Assembly (NCBI GenBank): GCA_008694505.1
Contig: VZDJ01000090.1
Span: forward strand, 10,055,646-10,119,645
Source: Cyanoderma ruficeps
Lineage: Eukaryota; Chordata; Aves; Passeriformes; Timaliidae
Length of the DNA: 64,000 bases
Direction of reading: 5' to 3'
Below are positions 24,372 to 37,360 of the stretch, in pieces (the first letter of the stretch is position 1; every line of letters begins with the position of its first letter). The notes under the pieces were generated by a model, which did no database searches, was not told the DNA's origin, and saw nothing but the letters and a program-made list of their open reading frames with translations. A program made the position numbers and the translations under genes.

Positions 24372-27300
24372 TAGCCTTAGGAAGATCATCCTGAAATACA
24401 AGCTAATTTACTCAAATTTATTAACTTGACCAGGGACATAAGATATAGTCAGTACAAATAGCCCAAATCGAGGATGTAAAAGGGAGAACAAGAAAACAGA
24501 ACCTTGAAATTTTTGAATCAAAGCTGATTGTAAAATACAAATCCTCTTGAATATTTGGTTCTAAGGCCAGGGTGCCCATTTTTCACTCCTATTGCGTATT
24601 GCAATTATAGTTGTAAACAATAGTGTAAGAAAATCTGTCTGTAGAGATCACAGAAAACTTGACTATGAGGTTTTCTTGCCTATTCTCTTCTCTGTTATTT
24701 TGGCCAGTTAACACACTCCTGCAGGCTCCTAAGGGGCAGTGCAATTGTTCCAAAATGTTTGCAGTGTTTTAAACTTCCTGTTTTCTGGCCCTGCATATAT
24801 TATTGTGCACTTAAGTTAGAGAAACACTATTGGCAAAGCTGCATACATTAAAAGGCTTTCTACATGTACAGTGTATTTAGAAAACAATGACTTTGGACTG
24901 TATGTTGCAAATAAAATTCAGTGACAGATGAACAGAACTGAGGCTCTTAAATCACCATTTTCTATTAAATAATCACATATTTCATTGGTCTATTTGGCTT
25001 TCTAAATTGTACATTTCATTTTGGATGTGATGAAACTGGTATACTGTCTATTAGTTATGAATCCAAAAACAGTCAGCATGTTTTAAGTGAATATGCTGAT
25101 TAAATAGGAAAGAATTACTGGGTCCTCCTACACAGACCAGAAAACATAAATATACTTTTGCAGTGGAGGCCCATTCAGCTTCCCACAAACCATCTATGTG
25201 AATCCTCTGCAAAGATTAATATTATGGTTCTTAGCTCAAAAGGGGACATGTGGGGTGCCTATAAAAATTTCAAGGTTTTAGAGTTGAAAACTTAACTGCC
25301 ATTGTCTTATTTTGGTATGTCTTTTCCACAATTTTCATTCTCTATATATACCTTAAAAAAAAAACAGAAAAACCCCATCACCACTGAAACATCTCTTTAT
25401 TTTCTGGCTTCACTCATGCCTTTCTAGAGAAGTGTCAGATGATTGGTAGCTTTCCATGAAAAGCTATTCCCACTTCTGCTGTTGCAAAATTCCCGATTCT
25501 GATGCACAACACTGTTGTAAAAAGAAAATCTCCAAATACAATTTAAATGTACTATTCAAATATTTCCAACAATTTATAGAATCTCAGTACAGTTCCCAGT
25601 GGTGTGGCAACTAACAAATGCATTCATATTTGTTCCTCCCAAGGAAAGAAAAACCTGGGCTTATTTTAGAAACTGATGGAAGATGGATGCTTCAGCTCCA
25701 TCACAGATCAGCAGGATCAAAGTGCCCATTTCCCTCAGCACCCTTGGCCTCCATGAAAACCCAGTGTGCACAGAAATTGCCTCTCAGACACCATTCAGGG
25801 ATAACACTGTTGAAGGAGGCAGTCCTATCTAAGATCTGTCTCCATATAAAGTAATGAGAAGCTTGAAATCTGTCCCCCAGCTCTGCTAATCTTGCTAGGA
25901 TCAATTTGTTCGGATGTAAACGGCTGCTGTTCATTGGCTGTTTAATACTGAAGCCCCACAGTCCCTCTCATTAATAAGGACTCTCAAAGAAAACATGCTG
26001 TGCTTTTATTTGTACATCTTCATCTTCTTACTCATTATAAGTAACAGTTTTACTGAGTGTTTCAATGCCTAATCATGTCGTTGTGGGGTTTTTTTTCCCT
26101 TCCAATCCATAGTTGTGGTTTAATATACCATTACAATTTAAAGCCCCTGTAAAGAAAAAGTGGTTCTTATCTTCTGCAGAAATGACTTTCATTAAGCATG
26201 TTCCAACAGTGGATGGGAGTGTGGAGGTACTCAAAGAAAAGCTGTAAATTGTGGTGCTGTTAACTGCAAGCACACTAGAAGGCATTGAAGCCTCAACAGC
26301 TTCGGGAATAATGAGTTAAAATGAAGATTTTTTTTGCATTAAAGCTGATTGCAAATAAAGGCAGCAGTGTTTTCAGACTGGCACTTGACTCCTGCTAAGA
26401 TTTATCAGAGCGTGCAGTCTCAGGGACAACAAGGAGAGCATGTCCCAAAGCCAGAAAGACCCATGACACCACACACCTAGCAGATTGCAGCCTGATTCCA
26501 TGGGAATATTGTGTAGTTTGACACCTTCTGTTCCAAGCCGGTTGCTATGGTGTGGAGATCTCTTGGCTGACTTATGCTCTTACAGAAAAAGTCAACAGAT
26601 TTATGTTTACTCTCAGTTGTGATGTTCCATTATCAAGCTCAGCAGCAATCCAGTGGCTGCAGAAGCAGAAGCTACTCAATGCTACAGTGAACAGCCAGCA
26701 TGGTGCCCATCCAGAAAAAGAAAGCTCACACCCTTGCTCTTTTACGTTCCTGTTTTTCTTTCTGCAGAATTATCCTAAATAGGAGGGAAATTTTCTCTGC
26801 AAAAGATCCAACACTGCTCACTGTTAGAAAATTGAAGTGGTATTCAGCCTAAATGTCCTGAATTCTCTTCATTGTTTTCTCTTCTGTTTCTAGTTTTGTG
26901 AAAATTACAGTGAGAGGGTCGTCATTTAGTTATCTTGATAATACACAACACGATACTCTTAGTCACAAAATACACAGACAGTGAAATATAAACCAAGGCA
27001 GGACCCAGATTATTAGCTTTTTTTGTTGCTTCAAGCTTGTCTTTGTGGATTCAGCTGTAATCACTTAATTCTGGGACCTTCTTACTTCATGTGAAACAGT
27101 GACTTCCTAAGCAGCCCAAGCAGCACCAACTCCGTAAGGCAACCAGGAAAATGCAAGACTCATTGCTGGCCACTTGTGAAAGGCAAAACGCCTGCATAGT
27201 TAAATATCAAGCAGAAGATCAAAATAAAACCAGGAATATAGACAGAGATATGGGTAGATCAACTCTACAAGGCTAAACATTCTGAACAGTACTGTACAAG

Positions 27301-28963
27301 ATTATTAACCTCTGAGAATTTATTTTCTTTAAATTGAGTGTAATAGCTGCTTCCTACTTCCAAAAAGTGTTGGAGACTACAAAATTAGCACCTAGTACTT
27401 CAATTCATCTTTTCAAGTTGAAGGTGGTATAGGAGTTTGAAGCACTCTTGCTATTTAAGATACAATTATCAGAAGCTTAAGGGATGCACTCTGTGGCCTA
27501 CAGAGAGAGGGGAATCTCAGTGAGGAACCCATCAGAGAATTTCTGCTGCTAACAGGTAGTGGATGAGGAAGTGGCAGATTCCTGGTGATCTTTGGCTTCA
27601 CACCACTGAGAACATGCACCATTACTTTCCAAATATTAGGATGCATCTTTTAAAGGAGGACAATGCAGTGACCCATATCCAGTCTCAGTGATTATTTACC
27701 AGTAACAATTAAGGCTTAGACATGACAGAGATAAGTTATCATATCCCTTTTTTCATAAATATGTATGAATAGATGTATATGTACTTGATTTTGAGGAAAA
27801 AGCACCAAGTGCATCAAATTATTGAATAATCTCAGTGGCATCCAGCAGCCAATGTAAAACATAGCTTAGCTGATGACCAGTTGTGACTAAATCCTCTGCT
27901 GTGTGGTTTACCTGTTGTAAGTACCACCTTCTACATAACAGCACAGGGGGAATTCAACATAGCTATGTTGCCATGATTCTACCAAAAAAACACAGTAGAC
28001 ATTAGAGTTATTTTCAAGAAAAGCTCCTGAGGTTAATAAGCATGCAATTGTTTTATACCCATGGGTCTATTAACCTACTGTTTCTTGCAGGATTTATGCA
28101 CAAAACTCAGTGGGAGTTCTCTGAGAAGATTTGCATGTCTAGTTCCCATTAGAGTTAATAGGAGGCGTGCATATCAATGCTTTTTACACAATAGGGGATA
28201 ACCTTTCTTTGAAGACTTTGATGAAAATTACCTGTTCACTTCTTACTCTACCGTATTAAAACCAAAAGACAGTCCAGGTATTTGTCCCATCCTTTATCTT
28301 TCTGACTAAAATGTTCAGCTCACAAAACTCTCTCCTCATCTCTTACTTTCTTATTATTATCACTTATTCTTCCTTTCCGTATTCCTCCCACTTTTCTTTT
28401 TCATCACCAGATGGACAGCTTAAGAATCTCCACCAGTGCGAAAAACAGCATTGTTCTTTTCACCTCAACAGTGTTATACCCTTTAAAGCCATAGGAAAAG
28501 CAAGGAAATGCTCTGTTCAGCTTGATTCTTAATGCAACAAGTAATAGAGCGGTGCAATTTCTTCCCAAAGGAAGCTTTTATTACAACATGGGTGATTCCA
28601 AGAGGAGAATGGACAAGAACTTGAGAGAGAAACACTTGGAGGGTCATTAGCTAGACAAATCTTATGAGGATCAGGAAATCTCTGACCTGAGTATAGCTGA
28701 TGGCTGGAGGAATACTTAGGGGAAGTATTACATATTATTGACCTTTCTCTCCTTTGGCTGTTTATGTAGGGTCACTGTTGGAGACAGGATACTGATCTGA
28801 AGCAATCTGCTTCTTTCATACAATGTTGGACCTTCTGGTATTAATCCATGTCTTTATATCACCATACACTGGCCCTCCACATCAGAAGTTTAGCAGATCA
28901 AAACCTTCAGGGCTGATAAGGAAGGGGAGAAACTGCCTGCCTATTCCTTCACCCAGTGCCCAG

Positions 28964-28998
28964 GAGAGGTATATCCTATAGAGAGAGGTATATCCTAT
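28964..28998 (+). repeat. 16-bp direct repeat, period 19
   Basis: The motif gagaggtatatcctat occurs at 28,964-28,979 and again at 28,983-28,998, separated by 3 bases. It is a two-copy tandem duplication. Confidence 0.85.
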
Positions 28999-30212
28999 GG
29001 ATGGACTTGGTACGACAGATCATACACAGCTCTCCATAACTTTCCCAGCTTTTTCTGGAGTTTAAAGGAAAAAATAGCACAAGGCTGACCCTAGGAAAGG
29101 AGGAGAGAGATAAACACATTCTCTGGCAGACTTTCTAGATGAGGAGGGGCAGAAGAATAGGAGTTAATACAGTAAAAACAACTGTGAAATTAAGCTGTTA
29201 ATCTGAGTATGTGCTTTTGTTATTTGTCAGAGATTCAGCCCTGCAAACTGCTTCTGAGAAAGGAATGCCCCAGGAAAACCAATCAGGAGACTGATGGAAA
29301 GTAGCGGTCTTCCTCTTATGGAGAGCTTTGCTCAGATCTCAACACGTCCTGTCCAGTATGCTGTTGGCAATTCCCTGGCACAGCTGGAATATACCAGTTA
29401 CACAGACTTCATCAAGAAAAGATTACTTCATCAAAACCTTGAGAAAAAGTTATCAGTGCTAGGATTTTCATTATATCTCTTTGACAAAAGCAGGACAAGA
29501 CTTCTCTATTAGTTTCAACAGTGGAGGTGAGAGGTTTCCTCACTCAGTTGTTTCTAGGAATGGAGCTTCTGTTTTACCTCCAACTGCAGAACTGTGGTGT
29601 GAGATTTCTTTGTGAAGCTGAACAGATGTTGTGTAGCATCCTAAATATACCATATGTTGCAAAGCAGGGCATGCTTATTCTTAAATATGTAATTTGCAGA
29701 GCAATTTTGAAACCTCTTGGGACAAATGATTCAGCTCTTCAGTGCTCTTGATTGGCGTATATCATCTAGCAGGTAGTACTCTAGCTCGCATTTGGACTTT
29801 TTCTAGGCAGTGTTTGTTGTTCTCACTTATTTGATTTAGTTAGCTTCTTTATCACTTCACAGCACAGTGCATGAATCCTCTAGAAAGGGCTACAGGTTAT
29901 ATAATTTAGAAATACAGTGTAGCATAGGATTTGAGGGTGTTTCTCCATGCCTGTCTTGTTATAGTGGTTAATAAAAATACCCCATGTTGACTGTAGATCT
30001 CAGACCGCATACCTGCATCTTTCTCCCTCAGAACTGTCTCCCTTCTTTTTTCTTCAGAATAATATAAAAGAAACAGATGCTTTGATTTGATTGTTCCCTA
30101 TGGTGTTGCAGAGAGTGTGTGTCTTGAGGCAATCCTTAAGGTTGTTCCAGCAATTGCAGCTTCTAAAGGTTTGCTACCCAGAAAAGAAACCCTTTTAAAT
30201 AAAGACAAAAAG

Positions 30213-30373
30213 CCAACCAAACAAAACCCCACACAACCCTTCCCACCAACCAAAAAAAAAAAAAAATCCACCTCCATCTCAACAACAAAAACAAAAAAAA
30301 ACCAAACAAAAAACAACACCCCTCCCCCCCCCAAAAAAAACAACCAAACAACACAATACCAACTTCTTTTTAT
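30213..30373 (+). repeat. A/C-only low-complexity tract (no G for 161 nt)
   Basis: The + strand contains no G between these positions. It is made of A and C with a few T. It includes A runs of 14 (30,252-30,265) and 8-9 bases, and a C4-T-C9 run at 30,319-30,332. The complement is G/T-rich with a G9 run. Open frames across it on both strands are low-complexity artefacts. Confidence 0.9.
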
Positions 30374-30909
30374 GTATTTGGATCCCAAAATGATGTATAA
30401 TTCATTGCACCTGTAGTCAATTATCCATTCAAAACAATTGCTATTTCACAGTGATTAGCTGATTTTCCAATATGAGAGGCAGCTGGTTTTTCCATGGCCG
30501 AGTAGCAAAGCACAATGAAATCTTCTGAGCCCAGATTCTTCTCTTTTTAGAACCACATAGATAAATACTCTTTCTCCTTTAAAATAAGACTTCATTTTAA
30601 AATAAAAAATACCATTTTTTCAGGTTTCAGATGGAAAGACAGCAGTATTCAATTTGAAGTTTTTTTATGTGGGCAGATGTTCTCAGTGGAGACTAATTTC
30701 TTGACTCTTTCTAATGGACAATATTAAAACATTTGGGATACTGTGTCCCTTGCTTCCTGGCTTCTGTAACTTTGACAATGTTGTCATGAAAATCCTTATT
30801 TGTCCCTGCTGTGTTTTTTAAACCTTTGGGATTTTTTCTCCCAGCTACCAAGGCTGACTCTTCAGTTGTTGAAATATGAGGAACTGTTGTCCATCTCTTG
30901 TGTATAGTG

Positions 30910-31510
30910 TCATAGAATAGTTTGAGTTGGAAGGGACCATTTAAAGGTCATCCAGTTCAAAAAAAGGGACATCTTCCACTAGACCAGGTTGCTCAGAGCC
31001 CCTTTCAACCAGACCTTGAATGTTACCAAGACTGGGGCATCTACCCCCTCTCTGGACAACCTGTTTCAGTGTTTTATCATCCCCACTTAAAAAAAAGCCA
31101 ACCCTTCTTTCTTGTATGCAGTCTAAATTAACCCTCCTTTATCTCAAAACCATCACCCCTTGTTTCATCACAACAGGCCCTGCTCAAAAGTTTTTTCCCC
31201 ATGGTTCTTACAGGTCCCTTTCAAGTGCTGAACGACTGTGATAAGGTCTCCCAGTAACTTTCTCTTCTCCAGGTTGAACAATCCTAATTCTTTCAGTCTT
31301 TTCTCATAGTGATCCATCCCTCTAATGATCTTCATGGCCCTCCTCTGGGTTAATTCCAACAGGTCCATCTTGTTCCTGTGCTGGGACCCCAGAGCTGGAT
31401 GCAGTTCTCCAGGTGGGGTTTCACAGGAGTGGAGCAGAGGGGCAGAATCACCTCCCTCAGTCTGCTGGCTTTGGATGCAGCCCAGAACACAGCTGGCTTC
31501 ATGGGCAAGT
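30910..31510 (-). mobile_element. CR1 LINE, truncated, with decayed RT C-terminal frame
   Basis: This is the best-preserved CR1 here, about 600 bp including the 3' end. The + strand begins 'catagaatagtttgagttgg', and the usual landmarks follow in order: 'ccactagaccaggttgctca', 'tgataaggtctcccagtaac', 'atggccctcctctgggttaa', and 'ccagagctggatgcagttct'. The - strand still encodes the C-terminal part of the CR1 reverse-transcriptase protein: 'KMDLLELTQRRAMKIIRGM' then 'RLKELGLFNLEKRKLLGDLI' are clear family motifs. A preceding family block (VKPHLENCIQLWGP) sits in a different frame, so a one-base loss near 31,384 breaks the ORF. A 5'-truncated dead copy is normal for CR1 in birds. Confidence 0.93.
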
Positions 31511-34500
31511 ATTTTAGGCATCATATGACATTTTTGTTGAAAAACCTGTAAGTTTAAGACAATAATCTTCTCCTGTTTCCATCTTATCATGCTGATATGT
31601 AATGGGCTGAACTCCACTAAGTCAATAATATTACATAGAATTAAAACAGATGAAAATAATTTAGAAAGGAGAACATAAAAAAGAACAAGCTGTAGCATTT
31701 GGATATTTACTTTTATTTTTAAGAGGTGTAGAGTAATTCACTACAGATAAGAATTTGATGGAGTTACAGCTCATAAAAGTGGTTCTCCTTCATCTAATCC
31801 TTCTGGATGCATTCTCTGCATGGGATCCACTCTTATTAAAGCTGAGCAATGAGGTTGTAAAGGACAGTTAATGGAGGGAAAGAAACTTCTCCCTCTGTTT
31901 GCTTTAATATGTTGGTGCAGCTGTAAGGATGAATTGTACTTTTAAAAGAGATTTCTAGGAATATTTACTAATTTCCAGGCAAAAGTAAAGCTTTAATTTC
32001 TGCTGTTTTCTAAGACTTCAATGATCATCAATTCAGATTAGCCTGTTATAATTTAAGATGCCAACCCCGTGGGAACAGCCTCATGTTCTGTTGGAGCAGC
32101 ATTTTTAGGATGTTTGGCTTGGAAGAAAAATAATTGTTGTCTGATACTTAGGCCTCGATCTGGTTACCTGAGCAGAGGCATCTTGTACTCAGGCACCATA
32201 AGGTATCAAAAACCCTAAAACCAACCCATTGGTTACCCATATCCTTCTGTAGCAGTAACTAGAGATCAGTGGGGGTACCCTGGGGCATGAACAGAGCACT
32301 GAATCAAGCTGTGATATTCTGACCTTTCTTAAATGGCCAAACAGTGAAATTGTAGTCAGATAACTGAAGAAAGATTGCAGCTGACCAAGCAGGCAAAAAC
32401 AAGAGCTAATTTACCTTGTGGTGTTTTTCAGAATGGGTAATCAGTATTGTATGTAGTCTTCTATTTGATTTAATTTGATTGTATGTGATTTAATTGTTCA
32501 TCGAGGCTTTCTCTCCTCTTGCTTCNGAATAGAATAGATACCTAGCAGTGGATTAACTTCAAAGGCTTCTAAAACTGAAATCAATTTACAGACTTTTTGG
32601 ATGGTAAAGGGAGCTTTCAGAATTAGTCTGGTAGTCTTGCAATAGTAAAATGATGAAAAGTTCTTCAGGAGGAACTGATTTCCTTCTAGAAGGGAATGTT
32701 CTAGGAGCCCTAGAAGGAACTGTTTTAAGAGACCTTTTCTGTGGGATAATTTGGAGTTTTCCTTTAGAGAAATTAGAAGTGTAGTGACATCAAAGCATAA
32801 TAATATAAAAGGTAACTAAACCTTATTAAAAATATATCTTAAATTAAATCCTTCATTAATTATCATTTATCAACTCTTTATAAAAAATGAATATTTATTT
32901 ATTTTTTTTAAATACCAAATTTGTGGTTCAAATTTGGCTTCTTCATTAGTGCAATATGGTTATTCTTAGAACAATTTCTCACTCTACGCAAATCCTACAG
33001 TAAATCAGCTCTTCAGAGAAGCAATATACATTCTTGTCTTAATAAGAAAGATGTAATTCACATTTGAATCTCAGCATGGGAGGGTGAAATGCTCCCTGCC
33101 ATAGCAAGTACAGGAGCCTCAATACTCAAACAGTTCAAACACCAGGAAGTTGCATGATCTAAACAGTAGAAATCTTTTATCCGTGCTGAGTCCTCATCAC
33201 AAAAACTTAAAAGGATGTCTTGCTTTTCCTTTTTTCCTCTTCAACCTCCTACTTGTTTCTCTGATCTGCATCTGAAAGCAGAGCTTGTTCAAAATCACTA
33301 AGATATGACAAGAGAGCAGCAGATCTATATCTGAAGCATTATATTCAGTGGATGCACTTTCAATCTCCTTATAAAGCCAACAAAGGAAAAATTGCACAAA
33401 ATGTTTTGCAGTGATCATAAGACAAAAATTTTCCACTTTCATGTTCTTTAGCAAAACTGACAAGAACAAGCAAAACCCCACATGATATAATAGATGCCAC
33501 TTTCTTCTTTGAGATGTCCTTTCCACATTTCTATATAAAATTTGAACTATTCAACTTTTGTTGCAAGGTTCAGTGTTAGTATTGTCGATCTCAAGGATTT
33601 GTGAACACAAACCAAGCTAAAAAATGGTGCTAAGTTAAAATATGCACACATGTATGCACTCTTCCATGTGCTGACCACATTTTAGGAGCAGTAAGTAGTG
33701 GGGACACAGCAGGGATTTACTTGGCCTTCTGATTTTAGAACTTTTAAACCCTACTGATTTCATAGGTTTAAGCTCTTCTCATCAGCTATGGAGGGTACAA
33801 ATTTTGCTTTAAAATGAAATCAAGTCAGTATTCTTGTGTGATTTTAACCTAAAGACCCACCTTCAATCTAGTAAAAATGTCAAGAGTCATAAAGTCATTG
33901 AGGCTTGTACCCTTCTGAGCAAAGCCCATGTCTTAATTTTGTAGACTCTAATAATTGCTGATAATAATTCAGTAAAGCTGCATAGGTAGAAAAATAGGGG
34001 ATAATACAAATAAAGTGAATCATCTAGCAAGATAGTTTGCTACTTGGATGTTTGCAGACAAATACATGTACATACTATCTATTTATAGGTAGATGAGCAT
34101 GATGTGAAATGTAGATATATATGAAAGAGCAGTAAGGTGTCTTATATTGAAGAAGAATTTCCCTGCTGAGAAAAGGAAGTAAGTGTATATTTCCTGGATG
34201 TGAAAATTTAATGTCTGGGTGTCATAAGCAAGAGCTTCTCCATCTCTTGAATGAGGGGAGGTAAAACTGCCAGAAGATATTGGTTAAGGAGGGTGAAGGG
34301 CATCCTATGTACAAGACCTTATTGCACAGTACAGCTCAGTTCTTGACTTATGATTGCAGAGCTTCTTGGATTCCACTAGAATGAAGAAAACCTGCTTTGG
34401 AAAAAATCCAAATGTATTTGTTCTTCATTGTATCCAAATTCCTCCGTCAATATCCATGAAACATTGGATATACTTAGTTTTGTGATTTCTATCACAGCTG

Positions 34501-37098
34501 GTAACAGGGAAACACCTGTACCATTTTTGTTTGTATTTCCTTTACCTTTTAGGAATGTAAAAGGAGAGTTTTGTCTGCATGAGCATCTTGGGAAGCTATT
34601 CTGTGGATGATTTTCTTCAATGGTAATCTATGCTTCTGTCCCTTACACTCAGAGCAATTACGGGACAAAATACTGGCTCCAATCATCCTCTCTTCCTAGT
34701 AGATTACATTTTCTTACTACAATAAGTGAACTTCGACCTCTTATCTATTTAAAATTCAGCTGCTGGGTTCTTCTCTTTTGCCTATTGCTCTGAGTATTTT
34801 CTTTTTCACTTCTTTTTTCCTTTCCCCCTCTCATTTCACTCACTGCTCTACCTTATCCTACTCCTCGCTGTACAATCTGCCTCACCTTGAAGGTCGTTCA
34901 CACCATTCTCTCCCTCCCTCCTTGTCTAGTCAAGTCTCTTATCTCGGAACATTAATTTAGCTTGACTACAGTGAGTGAAAGTAATAAAAAATAATTGGCT
35001 ATTTGCAATACTCCTAATCAAGGTTGTAGTCATGTTTCTTTCTCTTTAGAGCTATAAGGTAATAAAAACAAGTTGCTTTCTGTGAAATGTATTGAAATCC
35101 ACTGGTAGATAAATATTATACAAAAAATGGAAGTGTAGAAATGTTAAATTTTAACTATTCGAGAGATAATAGGATGCTCACTTACTAAAGACAAGTTCCA
35201 ATTTAATTGCTTCCCTCACAGTAGAGTTGTCAGAGGCGAGCATTTGTGAGTAATATGGACATTTAACAATATAAATCATAACATTTCTGTTTAGATTGGT
35301 GGAGTAATGATTATTCTGAAATATCTACATTTTAATTTCCTGCATTTATAACTTTTTAATCACCTTGTGATCACAAGACGGCAATAGAAATGAAAGTCTG
35401 TTTAGATGTTGTCTTTCTAGACAAAGACATCACTGTCCTTCTAGGGCTGCATGATCAAAGTTGTGTCCAACTTGAACTGACCTTCTGCTGAATTATTCCA
35501 GCTGGAGAAGAAACTGGGGGATCAGCTAGTTGTCTTCATAACTGATTTCCTGTTCTTTGAGGTAGACTGTCTCTTTTTCTGTTTCCTTTTTAAGTCCACA
35601 AATGCATGTCTTTATAATGGGATTAATCCTAAAATCCCAAAGACATTTTTCCAGACCACAGAGTCAGCTCTCTTAGCCAGCAACCTGGCTTACATTTTCT
35701 GCTTTGAACTGGTATCACTGGAGTCTGGTTAGGCTTTCATCTTAGTCTCCTCTTTTTCACTGTTGCTTAATTTTTAGCATTTCTCACACTTTCCTTCGCA
35801 TGAAATAATACTCTGAAATGCTCTCCTTAATGTCAGTCTTCCTTTTTTTCCAGCAGACTTGCATTCACCTTCGAAAAATGTACCTAACTTCTTTCTTATC
35901 CTAAATAAATACACCAGTTTCAATGAGGTTTAAGCCAGTCCATAACAGAAACCTAATGCCAATGCTACACCATTCTTACATGGCTACAATAGTTTGCAAC
36001 CCTACAAATCTAGGTATAAAATAATTGACATTTTCTATTGATCATAAACTCAATGTTACAACTACAGACTCATATAACTTTATCCTTTCCTTGTCCTGCA
36101 CCACCCTTCAGTAGCTAGGAGATTTCTCAGTTCACAGCAGTCATATAGAAGGGATTACTTTGCAATTTCAGTTGTATCTAAGTAATCTTTAACAGAAAGA
36201 ACCAAAAATCACAATTTAAGCAATTGGGAACTATTTTACTCTCCTATAAATCAAAATAGGTGATGAGATTTTAGTCTATTTCGCTGAAAAAAACCGATCA
36301 TTCTAGGGCTGAGACAAAGTATGGGGAATTCATCTGGAAATGTGTTGTTTTTCAGAAACGTAAAAGAAAATTAAATATAGAAAGAAGCCTTGAAATAACC
36401 ACATCTCAGAATACAGCAAATTAGTGTCTTCCTGAATCCTCTCTGAGCTGTAGCTTTGTTTATGAAGAATGGAACAAGTGGTAACCTTTGGCCTTCTGTT
36501 GTGCACTGTCCTCGACTTCCCAAAGCATAATGTACATTCTTGTTTAATGTCAGCATCAAGTCTCCCCTTGACTTCATTGGCAGCAGCCATTGGCTCTTGG
36601 ATGAGGTGATTTCATGAGTTTTGTTATGCTGAGGAGGAGCCAGACTGTGCAAATCTTTCTTACTGTCACATGTAAGTTTCTTGCTGAGTCCATTAGCCTG
36701 TGCTATTGAATAAGTGAGGAAATAACATCATTTGGTCCCATGGCTGGAAAAAAGCCTTTCTCAAGATGACAACCAGTCAAGAAAATTTAATAGCAGTGTG
36801 GGAAAATTTAGATTCTGATATTAGGCTAAATGAATGGACTTCAGCATAACATAGTTGGTTTTACGGACTGATTTTACTCTGCAACCTAACCATGATAAGA
36901 TAATGAATCATCCTTATCCACTCAAGGATTAACTATTTCTAGTCTGACATCTTGAGAAATGCTGCCTGAGAGTTACCAGCCCAGTTTTGTCCTTTGCATC
37001 AAATCCTGCAGGAAAGGAGGGACATATAGAGCTATGTCTAAACAATACCAGGCACAGCAGATGGATCTGGAGCTGTCTTTTCTGCTGTAGATCAGCAC
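31511..37098. other. Non-coding sequence
   Basis: No gene is supported. It contains the only ambiguous base of the window (N at 32,526). A 109-codon - strand frame at 33,197-33,526 has no recognisable domain. No further mobile element is recognisable by eye. Confidence 0.7.
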
Positions 37099-37360
37099 AC
37101 AGAATCATAGAATTGTTTAGATTGGAAAAGACCCTTAAGATCACTGAGTCTAGCTGCTAGCCCAGCACTGCCAAGTCCACCAGTGAACCACGTCCCTAAG
37201 CACATCTACACTTCTTTTAGGTACCTCTGGGATTGAGGACTCAACCACTTCCCTGAGCAGCCTGTTCCAATGCTTGACAACCCCTTCAGTGAAGAAATTT
37301 TTCTTAATATCCAATCTAAACCTCCCCTGGCATAACTTGAAACAGGAGAACTTCCTAATG
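37099..37360 (-). mobile_element. CR1 LINE 3' fragment
   Basis: The + strand starts 'cagaatcatagaattgttta', the complement of the CR1 terminus. It continues through 'ggaaaagacccttaagatca', 'tctagctgctagcccagcac', 'ccctgagcagcctgttccaa', and 'tgaagaaatttttcttaata', in the expected order. The element is on the - strand, truncated at about 260 bp, and non-coding. Confidence 0.9.

Larger units (their letters stand above)
18671..30212. other. Non-coding sequence, few repeats
   Basis: This is the longest stretch without a recognisable mobile element. It holds a quasi-palindrome at 20,331-20,349, an A-rich tract at 24,340-24,371, a perfect palindrome at 27,955-27,970 and a 16-bp direct repeat at 28,964/28,983. 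Open frames of up to 125 codons occur in T-rich sequence and give hydrophobic, low-complexity translations with no domain. I see no RNA gene. Confidence 0.65.

Noticed and set aside
30087..30416. 109-codon + frame and 96-codon - frame over the A/C tract
   Set aside because: Low-complexity translation of a G-free tract. Both strands are open for compositional reasons.
31168..31698. 176-codon - strand frame as a host gene
   Set aside because: It is the decayed CR1 protein tail plus chance upstream codons, and the frame crosses a frameshift relative to the CR1 family.
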